DNA from: JBGPLJ01 sp963826145
GTDB taxonomy: Bacteria; Pseudomonadota; Gammaproteobacteria; Steroidobacterales; Steroidobacteraceae
Direction: 5' to 3'
Length of the DNA stretch: 64,000 nt
Assembly: GCA_963826145.1 (NCBI GenBank)
Contig: CAWGVW010000002.1
Span: 1,612,001-1,676,000 of the forward strand
In this document: piece after piece, positions 35,241-44,234 of the stretch
Layout of the letters: each line of letters begins with the position of its first letter
Numbering within the stretch: position 1 is the stretch's first letter
The notes under the pieces: model-generated
What the model was told of the DNA's origin: nothing
The model's input: only the letters and a program-made list of their open reading frames with translations
Databases searched by the model: none
Translations under genes and position numbers: made by a program

Positions 35241-35431
35241 CGCCGGCTCGTGAGCCGGGGGCGCAGAATACCGGGCCCCGCAGGGGGCAAGCAAGCCTGC
35301 CGCGGCGCGGTATTTGTCGATAAGCCTAGGAAAAAAGGCCCCGCGGGACCCTCGTTTTGTCAAGATGCGACAGGACGCCGTGGCCTGTGCTTCAATGCCT
35401 CCCGCCGAACGGGCCAGCCAACCGGCTTCCC

Positions 35432-35447
35432 GTTTAAAATTCTAAAC
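35432..35447 (+). promoter_or_regulatory. AT-rich near-palindrome shared by polyamine genes (site 3)
   Basis: GTTTAAAATTCTAAAC is an almost perfect palindrome (14 of 16 positions symmetric) ending 4 bp before the puuD ATG. No Shine-Dalgarno sequence fits in between. If TAAAAT is the -10, the puuD transcript would be leaderless. The remaining puuA-puuD gap (35259-35431) shows nothing else I recognise. Confidence 0.5.
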
Positions 35448-35451
35448 AGCC

Positions 35452-36222
35452 ATGAGTCCACGTAAGCCAATCGTCGGGGTCCCGTGCGACCGCAAGGTCG
35501 TTGGCGACTATTACTGGCACATGGTGCGCGAGGAATACCTGACGGGCGTGATCGACGGCGCCGATTGCGCCCCCGTGCTGATCCCGGCTTTCAGCGATTT
35601 GTTCGATGTCGATGACCTGCTCGAGCGCTTCGATGGTCTGCTCCTGACCGGAAGCCTGAGCAACGTGGAGCCTCACCGATACGAAGGTCCCGTGAGCGAT
35701 CCGGGCACGCTGCACGATCCGGCGCGCGATGCGATTACGCTGCCGCTGATTCCTGCGGCCATCGAGCAGGGAGTGCCGGTCTTCGGCATTTGTCGCGGTT
35801 TTCAGGAGATGAACGTGGCGCTCGGCGGCACGCTCCATCAGAAGATTCACGAGATTCCCGGCCACGCGGATCATCGTGCCGATGAGTCCCGCGGGCCGCA
35901 CGGCCGTTTCGATGACGTGCACGACATCGACATTGAGCGGGGGAGCTTCCTGCGGTCGCTCCTCGGCAAGGACCGCATCCGAGTGAATTCGCTGCACGGG
36001 CAGGGCGTCCATCGCCTGGCGCCGGACGTTGTGGTCGAAGCGCGCGCGCCCGACGGTGTGATCGAAGCGTTCCGCGTGGCGAAAGCCCGCAGTTTCGCGC
36101 TGGCGGTGCAATGGCACCCCGAATGGAAAGTGACGAAGAATCCGGCTTCACAGGCGATGTTCAAGGCGTTCGGCGATGCCGCGCGCGAGCGGGCCCGGTT
36201 GCGGGCCCAAAAACGTCGATAA
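35452..36222 (+). CDS. puuD: Gamma-glutamyl-GABA hydrolase
   Basis: 256 residues (254 in E. coli PuuD). Class I glutamine amidotransferase-like hydrolase with nucleophile Cys114 (FGICRGFQEMNV) and His222-Glu224 (VQWHPEW). It cleaves gamma-glutamyl-GABA into glutamate and GABA, the last Puu step. It is divergent from puuA-puuB and 12 bp upstream of a second puuA-like gene, so it is probably co-transcribed with it. Confidence 0.95.
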   Translation: MSPRKPIVGVPCDRKVVGDYYWHMVREEYLTGVIDGADCAPVLIPAFSDLFDVDDLLERFDGLLLTGSLSNVEPHRYEGPVSDPGTLHDPARDAITLPLIPAAIEQGVPVFGICRGFQEMNVALGGTLHQKIHEIPGHADHRADESRGPHGRFDDVHDIDIERGSFLRSLLGKDRIRVNSLHGQGVHRLAPDVVVEARAPDGVIEAFRVAKARSFALAVQWHPEWKVTKNPASQAMFKAFGDAARERARLRAQKRR

Positions 36223-36234
36223 GGGAAGGGTCCG

Positions 36235-37572
36235 ATGGCGAGCAAGATCCAGCAGTTCTTCAAGGAACACAACATCCAGGAAGTCGAGGCGACCATCCCG
36301 GACATGGCCGGCATTGCCCGTGGCAAGGTAATGCCCGCCGAGAAGTTCGCGGAGGAGGAGGGGATGCGGCTGCCGGAAGCGATCTTCCTGCAGACGGTCA
36401 CCGGCGACTATCCGGATGACGACAGCGCCATCAGCCCATCCGAAATCGACATCGTGCTGAAGGCTGACTCCAACGCGATTTCCGTGGTGCCCTGGGCCGC
36501 CGAGCCGACGGCACAGGTCATTCACGACTGCTTCTACGCGGACGGCCGCCCGGTAACGATGGCGCCCCGTTACGTGCTGCGCCATGTGCTCGAACTCTAT
36601 GCCGCACAGGGTTGGGAGCCGATCGTGGCGCCGGAGCTCGAGTTCTTCCTCATCGAGCCGAATACCGACTCCGACTATCCGCTGAAGCCGCCGATTGGCC
36701 GCTCCGGCCGCCCGGAGATCGGCCGCCAGTCGTACAGCATCGCGGCAGTCAACGAATTCGATCCGGTGTTCGACGACATGTACGCGTTCTGCGAGGCACA
36801 GGAACTCAATATCGATACCCTGATTCACGAGGCAGGCGCCGCGCAGATGGAAATCAATCTGCTGCACGGCAATCCGCTGACGCTCGCGGACCAAGCGTTT
36901 CTCTTCAAGCGCACGGCGCGTGAAGTGGCGCTGCGCCACAAGATGTACGCGACTTTCATGGCGAAACCCCATCCGCGCGAACCGGGCAGTGCGATGCATC
37001 TTCACCAGAGCATCGTCGACATGAAGAGCGGGCAGAACATCTTCTCGAATCCCGACGGCTCGCCGACCCAGCTCTTCTTCTCGCACATCGCGGGTCTGCA
37101 GAAGTACCTGCCGGCCGCGATGCCGCTGTTCGCGCCGAACGTGAATTCCTACCGGCGCATCACGCCGCGCAATTCCGCTCCGATCAACGTGCATTGGGGC
37201 TACGACAATCGGACGGCGGGCCTTCGGGTCCCGATGTCCTCGCCGGCGGGGCGGCGCGTCGAGAACCGCGTGCCGGGCGCCGATGCGAATCCGTATCTTG
37301 CGATCGCGGCATCGCTCGCCTGCGGCTACCTCGGAATGATCGAGGGCCTCAAGCCGACCGACCCGATATCCGGCAGCGCCTACAGCCTGCCATTTTCGCT
37401 TCCGCGCACGCTCGCGGAGGCGCTGCGGCTCATCCGTGAATGCAAGCCGCTCGTCGAAGTGTTCGGCGAGCGCTTCGTGCGCGCGTACAGCGCGGTGAAG
37501 GACAATGAATACGAAACGTTCCTGCAGGTGATCAGTTCCTGGGAGCGGGAGCATCTGTTGCTGAACGTCTAA
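36235..37572 (+). CDS. puuA: Glutamine-synthetase-like gamma-glutamyl-polyamine synthetase, copy 2
   Basis: 445 residues. Same fold as copy 1 but clearly divergent: PELEFFLIEPNTDSDYPLKP, AAQMEINLLHGNPL, GSAMHLHQSI, NSYRRITPRNSAP and NRVPGADANPYLAIA. Such paralogues (PuuA/SpuI/GlnA3-type) gamma-glutamylate putrescine or other amines. Two copies around one puuD suggest different amine preferences or conditions. It follows puuD by 12 bp and is followed by a REP-like palindrome and a SpuC-type aminotransferase. Confidence 0.9.
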   Translation: MASKIQQFFKEHNIQEVEATIPDMAGIARGKVMPAEKFAEEEGMRLPEAIFLQTVTGDYPDDDSAISPSEIDIVLKADSNAISVVPWAAEPTAQVIHDCFYADGRPVTMAPRYVLRHVLELYAAQGWEPIVAPELEFFLIEPNTDSDYPLKPPIGRSGRPEIGRQSYSIAAVNEFDPVFDDMYAFCEAQELNIDTLIHEAGAAQMEINLLHGNPLTLADQAFLFKRTAREVALRHKMYATFMAKPHPREPGSAMHLHQSIVDMKSGQNIFSNPDGSPTQLFFSHIAGLQKYLPAAMPLFAPNVNSYRRITPRNSAPINVHWGYDNRTAGLRVPMSSPAGRRVENRVPGADANPYLAIAASLACGYLGMIEGLKPTDPISGSAYSLPFSLPRTLAEALRLIRECKPLVEVFGERFVRAYSAVKDNEYETFLQVISSWEREHLLLNV

Positions 37573-37574
37573 GA

Positions 37575-37632
37575 ACCCTCACCCGCCCTTCGGGCACCCT
37601 CTCCCGCAAGCGGGAGAGGGCTGGGGTGAGGG
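37575..37632. repeat. REP-like palindromic repeat
   Basis: An ACCCTCACCC... /...GGGTGAGGGC outer pair encloses CCCTCTCCCGC AA GCGGGAGAGGG and a CCCTTCGGG mini-hairpin. The same building blocks form the repeat at 14853-14944. It lies within the presumed puuD-puuA-spuC unit and may attenuate or stabilise the transcript. Confidence 0.75.
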
Positions 37633-37646
37633 CTGCGGGGAACGCC

Positions 37647-39029
37647 ATGACAATAACGACAAATCGATCGACCGCCGATTATCAGCGCCTCGACAGCGCG
37701 CACTACCTGCATCCGTTCACGGATTTTCGCGAGCTCGGCACCAAGGGCGCGCGGATCGTCACGCGTGCCGATGGCGTTTACCTCTGGGACTCGGAGGGCC
37801 ACAAGACGCTCGACGCGATGTCCGGGCTCTGGTGTGTAAACGTCGGCTACGGCCGCAAGGAACTCGCCGAGGCCGCATACAAGCAGATGCTGGAGCTGCC
37901 GTTCTACAACAGCTTCTTCCAGTGCGCGCATCCGCCTGCGATCGAACTCGCGACGGCGCTGTCCGAAGTGACGCCACCCGGTTTCGGCCATGTATTTTTT
38001 ACCGGTTCCGGCTCGGAATCGAACGACACCATCGTCCGCATGGTGCGCCATTATTGGGCGGCGCTCGGCCAGCCGGACCGCAAGGTCATCATCAGCCGCG
38101 AGAACGCCTATCACGGCAGCACCGTGGCAGGCGCCAGCCTCGGCGGTATGAAACTGATGCACGCTCAGGGGGGACTGCCGATCCCGGACATCGTGCACAT
38201 CGAGCAGCCTTATTGGTATCAGAACGGCGGGGACTTAAGTCCCGATGAGTTCGGCCGCAAGGCCGCCGCTGCGCTCGAGCGCAAGATCGAGGAGCTCGGC
38301 GTCAACCGCGTCGCCGCGTTTATTGGCGAACCCATCCAGGGCGCCGGTGGGGTCATCATTCCGCCGCGGACCTACTGGCCTGAAATCGAACGCATCTGCC
38401 GCAAGCACGGCATCCTTCTCGTCGCAGACGAGGTGATCTGCGGTTTCGGCCGCACGGGCGAATGGTTCGGATCAACGACTTTCGGCTTCAAGCCCGACCT
38501 CATGGCGATGGCGAAGGGCCTGTCATCCGGTTATCTCCCGATCGGCGGAGTCCTGGTCGGCGATGAGGTGGCGAAGGTCCTGATCGAGAAGGGTGGGGAA
38601 TTCCACCATGGATTCACCTATTCGGGGCATCCCGCGTCCTGCGCCGTTGCACTCGCCAATATCGCGATTATCCGGCGGGAGCGGCTGGTCGAGCGGGCCA
38701 GGACCGAGATCGGGCCGTATCTCGCCAAGCGCTGGGCGGAGCTTGCCGACCACCCTCTGGTCGGCGAAGCACGCCTGACGGGCCTCATCGGCGCGCTCGA
38801 GCTGGTCAAGAACAAGGACAAGCGTGAATTCTTCGCCGATCGCGGCAAGGTTGGCCTCATCTGCCGCGACTTTTGCGTCGCGAACGGCCTCATCATGCGG
38901 GCGACGCGCGATACGATGCTGATTGCACCCCCGCTCATCATCAGCCGCGCGGAAGTCGATGAACTGGTGGAGAAAGCAAGGCGCAGCGTCGACATGACGC
39001 TGGCGGAAGTCCGCCGGCTCGGCCTGTAG
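37647..39029 (+). CDS. spuC: Putrescine-pyruvate aminotransferase (SpuC-type, class III)
   Basis: 460 residues from the ATG at 37647 (456 in Pseudomonas SpuC). PLP lysine Lys290 (DLMAMAKGLSSGYLPIGG), GSES at 121-124, LVADEVICGFGRTG. The HYLHPFTDFRELG start is typical of this polyamine aminotransferase group. It would convert putrescine and pyruvate to 4-aminobutanal and alanine, feeding PatD, while the alanine could go to Ald. Position between puuA copy 2 and potF supports the role, though other diamines are possible. Confidence 0.9.
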   Translation: MTITTNRSTADYQRLDSAHYLHPFTDFRELGTKGARIVTRADGVYLWDSEGHKTLDAMSGLWCVNVGYGRKELAEAAYKQMLELPFYNSFFQCAHPPAIELATALSEVTPPGFGHVFFTGSGSESNDTIVRMVRHYWAALGQPDRKVIISRENAYHGSTVAGASLGGMKLMHAQGGLPIPDIVHIEQPYWYQNGGDLSPDEFGRKAAAALERKIEELGVNRVAAFIGEPIQGAGGVIIPPRTYWPEIERICRKHGILLVADEVICGFGRTGEWFGSTTFGFKPDLMAMAKGLSSGYLPIGGVLVGDEVAKVLIEKGGEFHHGFTYSGHPASCAVALANIAIIRRERLVERARTEIGPYLAKRWAELADHPLVGEARLTGLIGALELVKNKDKREFFADRGKVGLICRDFCVANGLIMRATRDTMLIAPPLIISRAEVDELVEKARRSVDMTLAEVRRLGL

Positions 39030-39199
39030 TTCATGCGGGCCCAATTCCGGTCGGCCGCGCCGCGTGGTACCTTTCATGGGGGTAGGTACTAGAACGATAA
39101 ACCGAGAGAATCGGCTGCCTGACGACAACCAGAATCAATCCTCTTTAGATCCACGAAGGGTGGGGCTGACGTGACCGGTCAACGCCCAGGAGATTCACA

Positions 39200-40339
39200 A
39201 TGACGCGCTTCATTCGATTGAGCTTCCCATTGGCTCTCGTCCTCATGGCCCTCGGGGCCTGCGGCAAGAAAGAGGAGACCGCGTCGACGACGGCCGCGGC
39301 GCCGCCGCCCGAAGAAAAGGTCCTGCACATCTACAACTGGTCGGACTACATCGCGCCCGACACAGTTGCGAATTTCGAGAAGGAGACCGGCATCAAGGTC
39401 ACCTACGACACCTTCGACAGCAATGAAGTCCTCGAGACGAAACTGCTCGCTGGCCACACCGGCTATGACGTAGTGGTGCCGTCCGCGAACTTCCTCGAGC
39501 GCCAGATCAAGGCGGGCGTGTTCCTGAAGCTCGACAAGTCGAAGCTTCCGAACTTCAAGAACATGGATCCGGACATCATGGGCCGGATTGCCAAGCACGA
39601 CCCGGGCAACCAGTACGCGACGGACTGGCAGTGGGGCACGACCGGAGTCGGCTACAACGTGAAGAAGGTCCAGGCCGTCCTCGGCAAGGACTTCAAGCCC
39701 GACAGCTGGTCGCTCATTCTCGATCCGGCCAATGCCAAAAAGCTGCAGAAGTGCGGCATCACGATGCTCGATGCGCCGTCCGAGGTCGTCGATTCCGTCC
39801 TCATCTACCTCGGCAAGGATCCGAACAGCGAGAATCCGGACGACCTCAAGGCCGCTGAAGACGTGCTGATGAAGGTCCGGCCGTTCATCAAGTATTTCCA
39901 TTCCTCCTCGTACATCGACGATCTCGCCAATGGCGAGGTGTGTCTCTCGCTCGGCTGGAGCGGCGATATCTTCATCGCGAAGGGCCGCGCGGAGGAAGCG
40001 AAGAAGGACGTCGAGCTCGACTACTTCATCCCGAAGGAAGGCGCGATCATGTGGTTCGACACGCTCGCGATTCCGGCGGACGCACCGCATCCGAATAATG
40101 CGCACCTGTTTCTCGATTACACGATGCGGCCGGAAGTCATCGCTGCCGTCACGAACTTCGTGACCTACGCGAACGGCAACCTCGCTTCGCTCCCGTTCGT
40201 CGACGACGCGGTGAAGAACAATCCGAACATCTATCCGACGGCTGAAATGAAGAACAAGCTGTACCCGCACATGTCGGAGTCGCAGGAGTACAGCCGGCTC
40301 CTGAACCGGGCGTGGACCACGATCAAGACCGGTCAATAA
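39200..40339 (+). CDS. potF: Putrescine-binding lipoprotein PotF/SpuD
   Basis: 379 residues. Lipoprotein signal with lipobox ALGAC (Cys at residue 21), unlike the soluble E. coli PotF, so it is probably tethered. The body starts VLHIYNWSDYIAPDTV, the hallmark of PotD/PotF proteins, with Trp/Asp ligands in LSLGWSGDIF and MWFDTLAIPADAPHP. GGAGA-type ribosome-binding site. First gene of potFGHI. Polyamine specificity is secure; putrescine over spermidine is favoured by the linked puu genes. Confidence 0.95.
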   Translation: MTRFIRLSFPLALVLMALGACGKKEETASTTAAAPPPEEKVLHIYNWSDYIAPDTVANFEKETGIKVTYDTFDSNEVLETKLLAGHTGYDVVVPSANFLERQIKAGVFLKLDKSKLPNFKNMDPDIMGRIAKHDPGNQYATDWQWGTTGVGYNVKKVQAVLGKDFKPDSWSLILDPANAKKLQKCGITMLDAPSEVVDSVLIYLGKDPNSENPDDLKAAEDVLMKVRPFIKYFHSSSYIDDLANGEVCLSLGWSGDIFIAKGRAEEAKKDVELDYFIPKEGAIMWFDTLAIPADAPHPNNAHLFLDYTMRPEVIAAVTNFVTYANGNLASLPFVDDAVKNNPNIYPTAEMKNKLYPHMSESQEYSRLLNRAWTTIKTGQ

Positions 40340-40376
40340 GAATAACGGGCTCACCGCCGGCCGGACCGCGGCGAGC

Positions 40377-40402
40377 GGGGCCCGGCCGGACGGCCGGGCC
40401 CC
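40377..40402 (+). repeat. Perfect 12-bp stem hairpin between potF and potG
   Basis: GGGGCCCGGCCG and CGGCCGGGCCCC flank a two-base loop, 38 bp after the potF stop and 25 bp before potG. There is no T-run, so it is more likely a transcript-stabilising or attenuating hairpin that keeps the binding protein more abundant than the membrane parts, a common pattern in binding-protein operons. Confidence 0.7.
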
Positions 40403-40427
40403 GACGCACAAGATCAAGGCAGGCTTC

Positions 40428-41573
40428 ATGGCAGCGAATCCGAAACAGACGCAGGCGAAGGCTTCGCCGTGGCTCGACCCGCACGCTAAACCCTACGTCC
40501 AGATTGATCGGGTCACGAAGAAATTCGGCGACTTCATCGCAGTCAATAACGTCTCGCTGAAAATCTATCAGGGCGAGATCTTCTGTCTCCTCGGCGGCTC
40601 GGGCTGCGGCAAGACGACGCTGCTTCGCATGCTCGCGGGATTCGAGACGCCAAGCACAGGCACGCTGTCGATCGATGGGCAGGATCTCGCCGACATCCCG
40701 CCGTATCACCGGCCGACGAACATGATGTTCCAGTCGTACGCGCTTTTTCCGCATATGACGGTGGAGGACAACGTCGCGTTCGGCCTGAGACAGGAAGGCA
40801 TTTCCAAGGCGGACATCGGGAAACGTGTCGACGACATGCTCGGCATCGTCAAGATGACGCAATTCGGCAAGCGCAAGCCCCACCAGCTCTCGGGCGGCCA
40901 GCGTCAGCGCGTCGCGCTCGCGCGCTCGCTCGTGAAACGGCCGAAAGTGCTGCTCCTCGATGAACCGCTTGGCGCGCTCGACCGCAAGCTCCGCGAGCAC
41001 ACGCAGTTCGAGCTGGTGAACATCCAGGAGCAGCTTGGCGTCACCTTCATGGTGGTCACGCACGACCAGGAAGAGGCGATGACGCTCGCTTCCCGCATCG
41101 GCGTGATGAACCACGGCGAGATCGTGCAGGTCGGCACGCCCTCCGAGATCTACGAATTTCCCACATCGCGCTTCGTCGCGGACTTCATCGGCAGCGTGAA
41201 CATGTTCGAAGGGCGGCTTATTGAAGATCGGCCGGATCACGTCCGCATCCAGTCGGACGAACTCGGCGGGGTTATCTTCGTCGATCACGGCATCAGCGCG
41301 GCGCCCGGCGTCACGGTTTGGGCGGCAATCCGGCCGGAAAAGATCCGTATCGCGCGCGAGCGTCCGCAACAGCCGGACAACGTCATCGAGGGCACGATCA
41401 AGGAAATCGCCTACATGGGCGACATGTCGATCTACCTCGTGCAGATTGACACCGGGCGCATCGTGCGCGTCACCATGCCGAACTCGGAGCGCGATTCGGT
41501 TGCGCAGTTCACCTGGGATGAGCGCGTGTTCCTGCACTGGCACGCGGAAAGTCCCGTCGTGGTCACGCAGTGA
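40428..41573 (+). CDS. potG: Putrescine ABC transporter ATP-binding protein PotG
   Basis: 381 residues (377 in E. coli PotG). Walker A GGSGCGKT (56-63), signature LSGGQRQRVALARSL, Walker B VLLLDEPLGALD, switch His in VVTHDQEEAM, and a TOBE-type C-terminus (AIRPEKIRIARERP). It energises PotH/PotI. Second gene of potFGHI. Confidence 0.96.
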   Translation: MAANPKQTQAKASPWLDPHAKPYVQIDRVTKKFGDFIAVNNVSLKIYQGEIFCLLGGSGCGKTTLLRMLAGFETPSTGTLSIDGQDLADIPPYHRPTNMMFQSYALFPHMTVEDNVAFGLRQEGISKADIGKRVDDMLGIVKMTQFGKRKPHQLSGGQRQRVALARSLVKRPKVLLLDEPLGALDRKLREHTQFELVNIQEQLGVTFMVVTHDQEEAMTLASRIGVMNHGEIVQVGTPSEIYEFPTSRFVADFIGSVNMFEGRLIEDRPDHVRIQSDELGGVIFVDHGISAAPGVTVWAAIRPEKIRIARERPQQPDNVIEGTIKEIAYMGDMSIYLVQIDTGRIVRVTMPNSERDSVAQFTWDERVFLHWHAESPVVVTQ

Positions 41574-41597
41574 AGGCGGCAGGGCGGGAACGCTGAC

Positions 41598-42581
41598 ATG
41601 GCCAGGGGCTCGGCCTCCGTCGAACCGACCTTCGGGCGCATCGTCCTGTGGTGGCGGATCTTCAGCAGCACGCCGGTGGTCCAGGGCATCAAGCGGCGCA
41701 TCGCCGGCCGGCCGATCGTCATCTCGATTCCCTACCTGTGGCTGCTGCTCTTCTTCGTCATTCCGTTCGTCATCGTCCTCAAGATTTCGTTTGCGGAATC
41801 GCGCATTGCCATGCCGCCGTACTCGCCCTTCTGGGAGTGGACGAGTTCGACCGTGGTGCAGATCAAGCTCACGCTCGCGAACTATGCGTTCCTCTTCCAG
41901 GACGCGCTCTACGGCAATGCATACCTGAGTTCCCTGAGGATCGCGGGGATTTCGACCATCCTTTGCCTGCTCATGGGCTATCCGATGGCCTATGGCATGG
42001 CGCGCTCGAAGCCCTCGACACGCAACATTCTTCTGCTCCTCGTGGTGCTGCCGTTCTGGACCTCGTTCCTGCTGCGTGTCTACGCGTGGATTGGGCTCCT
42101 GAAGAACAACGGCGTCATCAACAACGTCCTCATGGCGCTCGGCGTGATCGACGAACCGATCGTGATGATGCAGACGGACTTCGCGGTGTATCTCGGCATC
42201 GTCTATTCGTACCTGCCGTTCATGATCCTGCCGCTCTACTCGACGCTTGAGAAGATGGACCTGACGCTCCTCGAGGCGGCCGCCGATCTCGGCTGCCGAC
42301 CGATGAAAGCCTTCCTCAAGATCACGCTGCCGCTCTCGCTCCCGGGCATCATTGCGGGCTGCATGCTGGTCTTCATTCCGGCCGTCGGTGAGTATGTGAT
42401 TCCCGCGCTCCTCGGCGGACCGGATACGCTCATGATCGGACGCGTACTGTGGGATGAGTTCTTCGCGAATCGCGACTGGCCGGTGGCGAGTGCCGTGGCC
42501 ATTGCGATGCTGCTGCTCCTCGTCGTGCCGATCATGATCTTCCAGTACACACAGGGACGCGAGCTCAGGGGGCACAAGTAA
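41598..42581 (+). CDS. potH: Putrescine ABC transporter permease PotH
   Basis: 327 residues with about six membrane helices and an extended cytoplasmic N-terminus. EAA loop EAAADLGCRPMKAFLKITLP. VIPALLGGPDTLMIGRVLWD is characteristic of PotH/PotB. Its stop overlaps the potI ATG by one base (TAATG). Confidence 0.96.
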   Translation: MARGSASVEPTFGRIVLWWRIFSSTPVVQGIKRRIAGRPIVISIPYLWLLLFFVIPFVIVLKISFAESRIAMPPYSPFWEWTSSTVVQIKLTLANYAFLFQDALYGNAYLSSLRIAGISTILCLLMGYPMAYGMARSKPSTRNILLLLVVLPFWTSFLLRVYAWIGLLKNNGVINNVLMALGVIDEPIVMMQTDFAVYLGIVYSYLPFMILPLYSTLEKMDLTLLEAAADLGCRPMKAFLKITLPLSLPGIIAGCMLVFIPAVGEYVIPALLGGPDTLMIGRVLWDEFFANRDWPVASAVAIAMLLLLVVPIMIFQYTQGRELRGHK

Positions 42582-43429
42582 TGGGCAAGCGCTCGGTCTT
42601 CATCCTGAGCATGCTGGTCTTCGGCTTCGCGTTCCTCTACGTGCCGATCATCTCGATGGTCGTGTTCTCATTCAACGCCTCGAAGCTCGTCACCGTCTGG
42701 GACGCCTACAACTCGCCGACGCTCAAGTGGTACGTGTCGATGTTCGCGAACACGCAGCTGCTCGACGCCGCGAAGCTCTCGATCTCGATCGCGGCGATGA
42801 ACGCAACCGGCGCCGTCATCCTCGGCACGGTGGCGGGCCTGGTGCTCGCGCGTTTCGGCCGGTTCAAAGGCCGCACGCTTTTCTCCGGCATGACCTCGGC
42901 GCCGCTCGTCATGCCAGAAGTCATCACCGGCCTCTCGCTCCTGCTGCTTTTCGTGACGATGGAATCGCTCTTCGGCTGGCCCGCGGGCCGGGGAATCACG
43001 ACGATCACGATCGCCCACATGACCTTCTCCATGGCCTACGTCACGGTCATCGTGCAGTCGCGGCTCGCGACCTTCGATGAATCGCTCGAGGAAGCGGCCA
43101 TGGACCTCGGCGCGCATCCGCGCAAGGTCTTCTTCGTGATTACACTCCCGATCATCATGCCGGCCATTCTTTCCGGCTGGCTGCTATCCTTTACGCTCTC
43201 CTGGGACGATCTCGTGATTTCGAGCTTCGTCTCGGGGCCGGGCTCGACGACACTCCCGATGCTGATTTTCTCCAAGGTAAAGCTTGGGGTGAATCCGGAG
43301 GTCAACGCGCTCGCGACCGTGCTGGTAGCGATCGTGACAGTCGGCGTCGTATTTGCCGCATGGTGGATGAAGAAGCAGGAGCGTATTCGCGAGCGCGACA
43401 TCCAGATGGCGATCGCCGCGAACCAGTAG
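42581..43429 (+). CDS. potI: Putrescine ABC transporter permease PotI
   Basis: 282 residues (281 in E. coli). Six predicted helices, EAA loop EAAMDLGAHPRKVFFVITLP and LSFTLSWDDLVISSFVSGPG typical of PotI/PotC. Last gene of potFGHI, coupled to potH. Confidence 0.96.
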   Translation: MGKRSVFILSMLVFGFAFLYVPIISMVVFSFNASKLVTVWDAYNSPTLKWYVSMFANTQLLDAAKLSISIAAMNATGAVILGTVAGLVLARFGRFKGRTLFSGMTSAPLVMPEVITGLSLLLLFVTMESLFGWPAGRGITTITIAHMTFSMAYVTVIVQSRLATFDESLEEAAMDLGAHPRKVFFVITLPIIMPAILSGWLLSFTLSWDDLVISSFVSGPGSTTLPMLIFSKVKLGVNPEVNALATVLVAIVTVGVVFAAWWMKKQERIRERDIQMAIAANQ

Positions 43430-43493
43430 TCCAAGTTGCCGGACGGCGCCGCGGCTGCAATGTCGCGGGCCCAACAGATTGCACGTTCAGCCC

Positions 43494-44234
43494 ATGATCA
43501 TTCTCGGTATCGATGTCGGTGGTTCTTCGCTCAAGGGTGCACCCGTCGATACCGTGGCCGGCTGCCTGACGCAGCCCGCCATCGCGCTCGCCACGCCCCA
43601 ACCTTCGACTCCCGGTGCCGTCGCTGAAACGGCACGCGAACTCGCGAGCCGTTTCAAAACGTCGGGGCCCGTCGGCTTCGGGATGCCGAGCGTCATCCGC
43701 GACGGGTGCGTTTACACGGCCGCCAACATCGATCAATCCTGGGTCGATACGGACGGCGCGCAGCTCTTCGGCACAGCGCTTGGCCGCCGCTGCGTGCTCC
43801 TGAACGATGCGGATGCCGCGGGGCTTGCCGAGATGCGGCTCGGCGCCGGCCGCGGGCTGAGGGGCACAGTGATCGTGCTTACGCTCGGCACCGGCATCGG
43901 CAGTTCGATCTTCGCGGACGGAATGCTGGTGCGTAACACCGAGTTCGGTCACCTCGAAATGCACGGCGTGAGCGCCGAGCACCTTGCCTCGGGACGCGCG
44001 CGCATCAAGCGGAACCTGAGCTGGACGCAATGGGCGGACGCACTCAACGACTACCTCGAATACATGCACCGGCTCTTCTGGCCGAGCACGTTCATCCTCT
44101 GCGGTGGCGTGACCGAGAACTACCGCGAATTTGCGCCGCTCCTCAAGAGCCGCGCGCGCATCCTGCCCGGAGAGCTTCGGCTCGAAGGAGGCATCGTCGG
44201 CGCGGCACTCGCCGCGGCGGAATCGATCACATGA
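43494..44234 (+). CDS. ppgK: ROK-family polyphosphate glucokinase-like kinase
   Basis: 246 residues from the ATG at 43494 (MIILGIDVGGSSLKGAPVD). The phosphate-1 motif DVGGSSLKG, the catalytic-Asp motif LNDADAAGLAEMRLGAG and LGTGIGSSIFADG match polyphosphate glucokinase (PpgK), which phosphorylates glucose with polyphosphate or ATP. Length equals known PpgK (about 250). Its stop overlaps the start of the following aminotransferase (ATGA), so the two are coupled, although no functional link is evident. Confidence 0.87.
   Translation: MIILGIDVGGSSLKGAPVDTVAGCLTQPAIALATPQPSTPGAVAETARELASRFKTSGPVGFGMPSVIRDGCVYTAANIDQSWVDTDGAQLFGTALGRRCVLLNDADAAGLAEMRLGAGRGLRGTVIVLTLGTGIGSSIFADGMLVRNTEFGHLEMHGVSAEHLASGRARIKRNLSWTQWADALNDYLEYMHRLFWPSTFILCGGVTENYREFAPLLKSRARILPGELRLEGGIVGAALAAAESIT

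Noticed and set aside
40323..42575. 750-residue open frame on the minus strand
   Set aside because: It is antisense to potF, potG and potH, rich in Arg/His/Asp as expected from reading GC-rich codons backwards, and has no recognisable domain.
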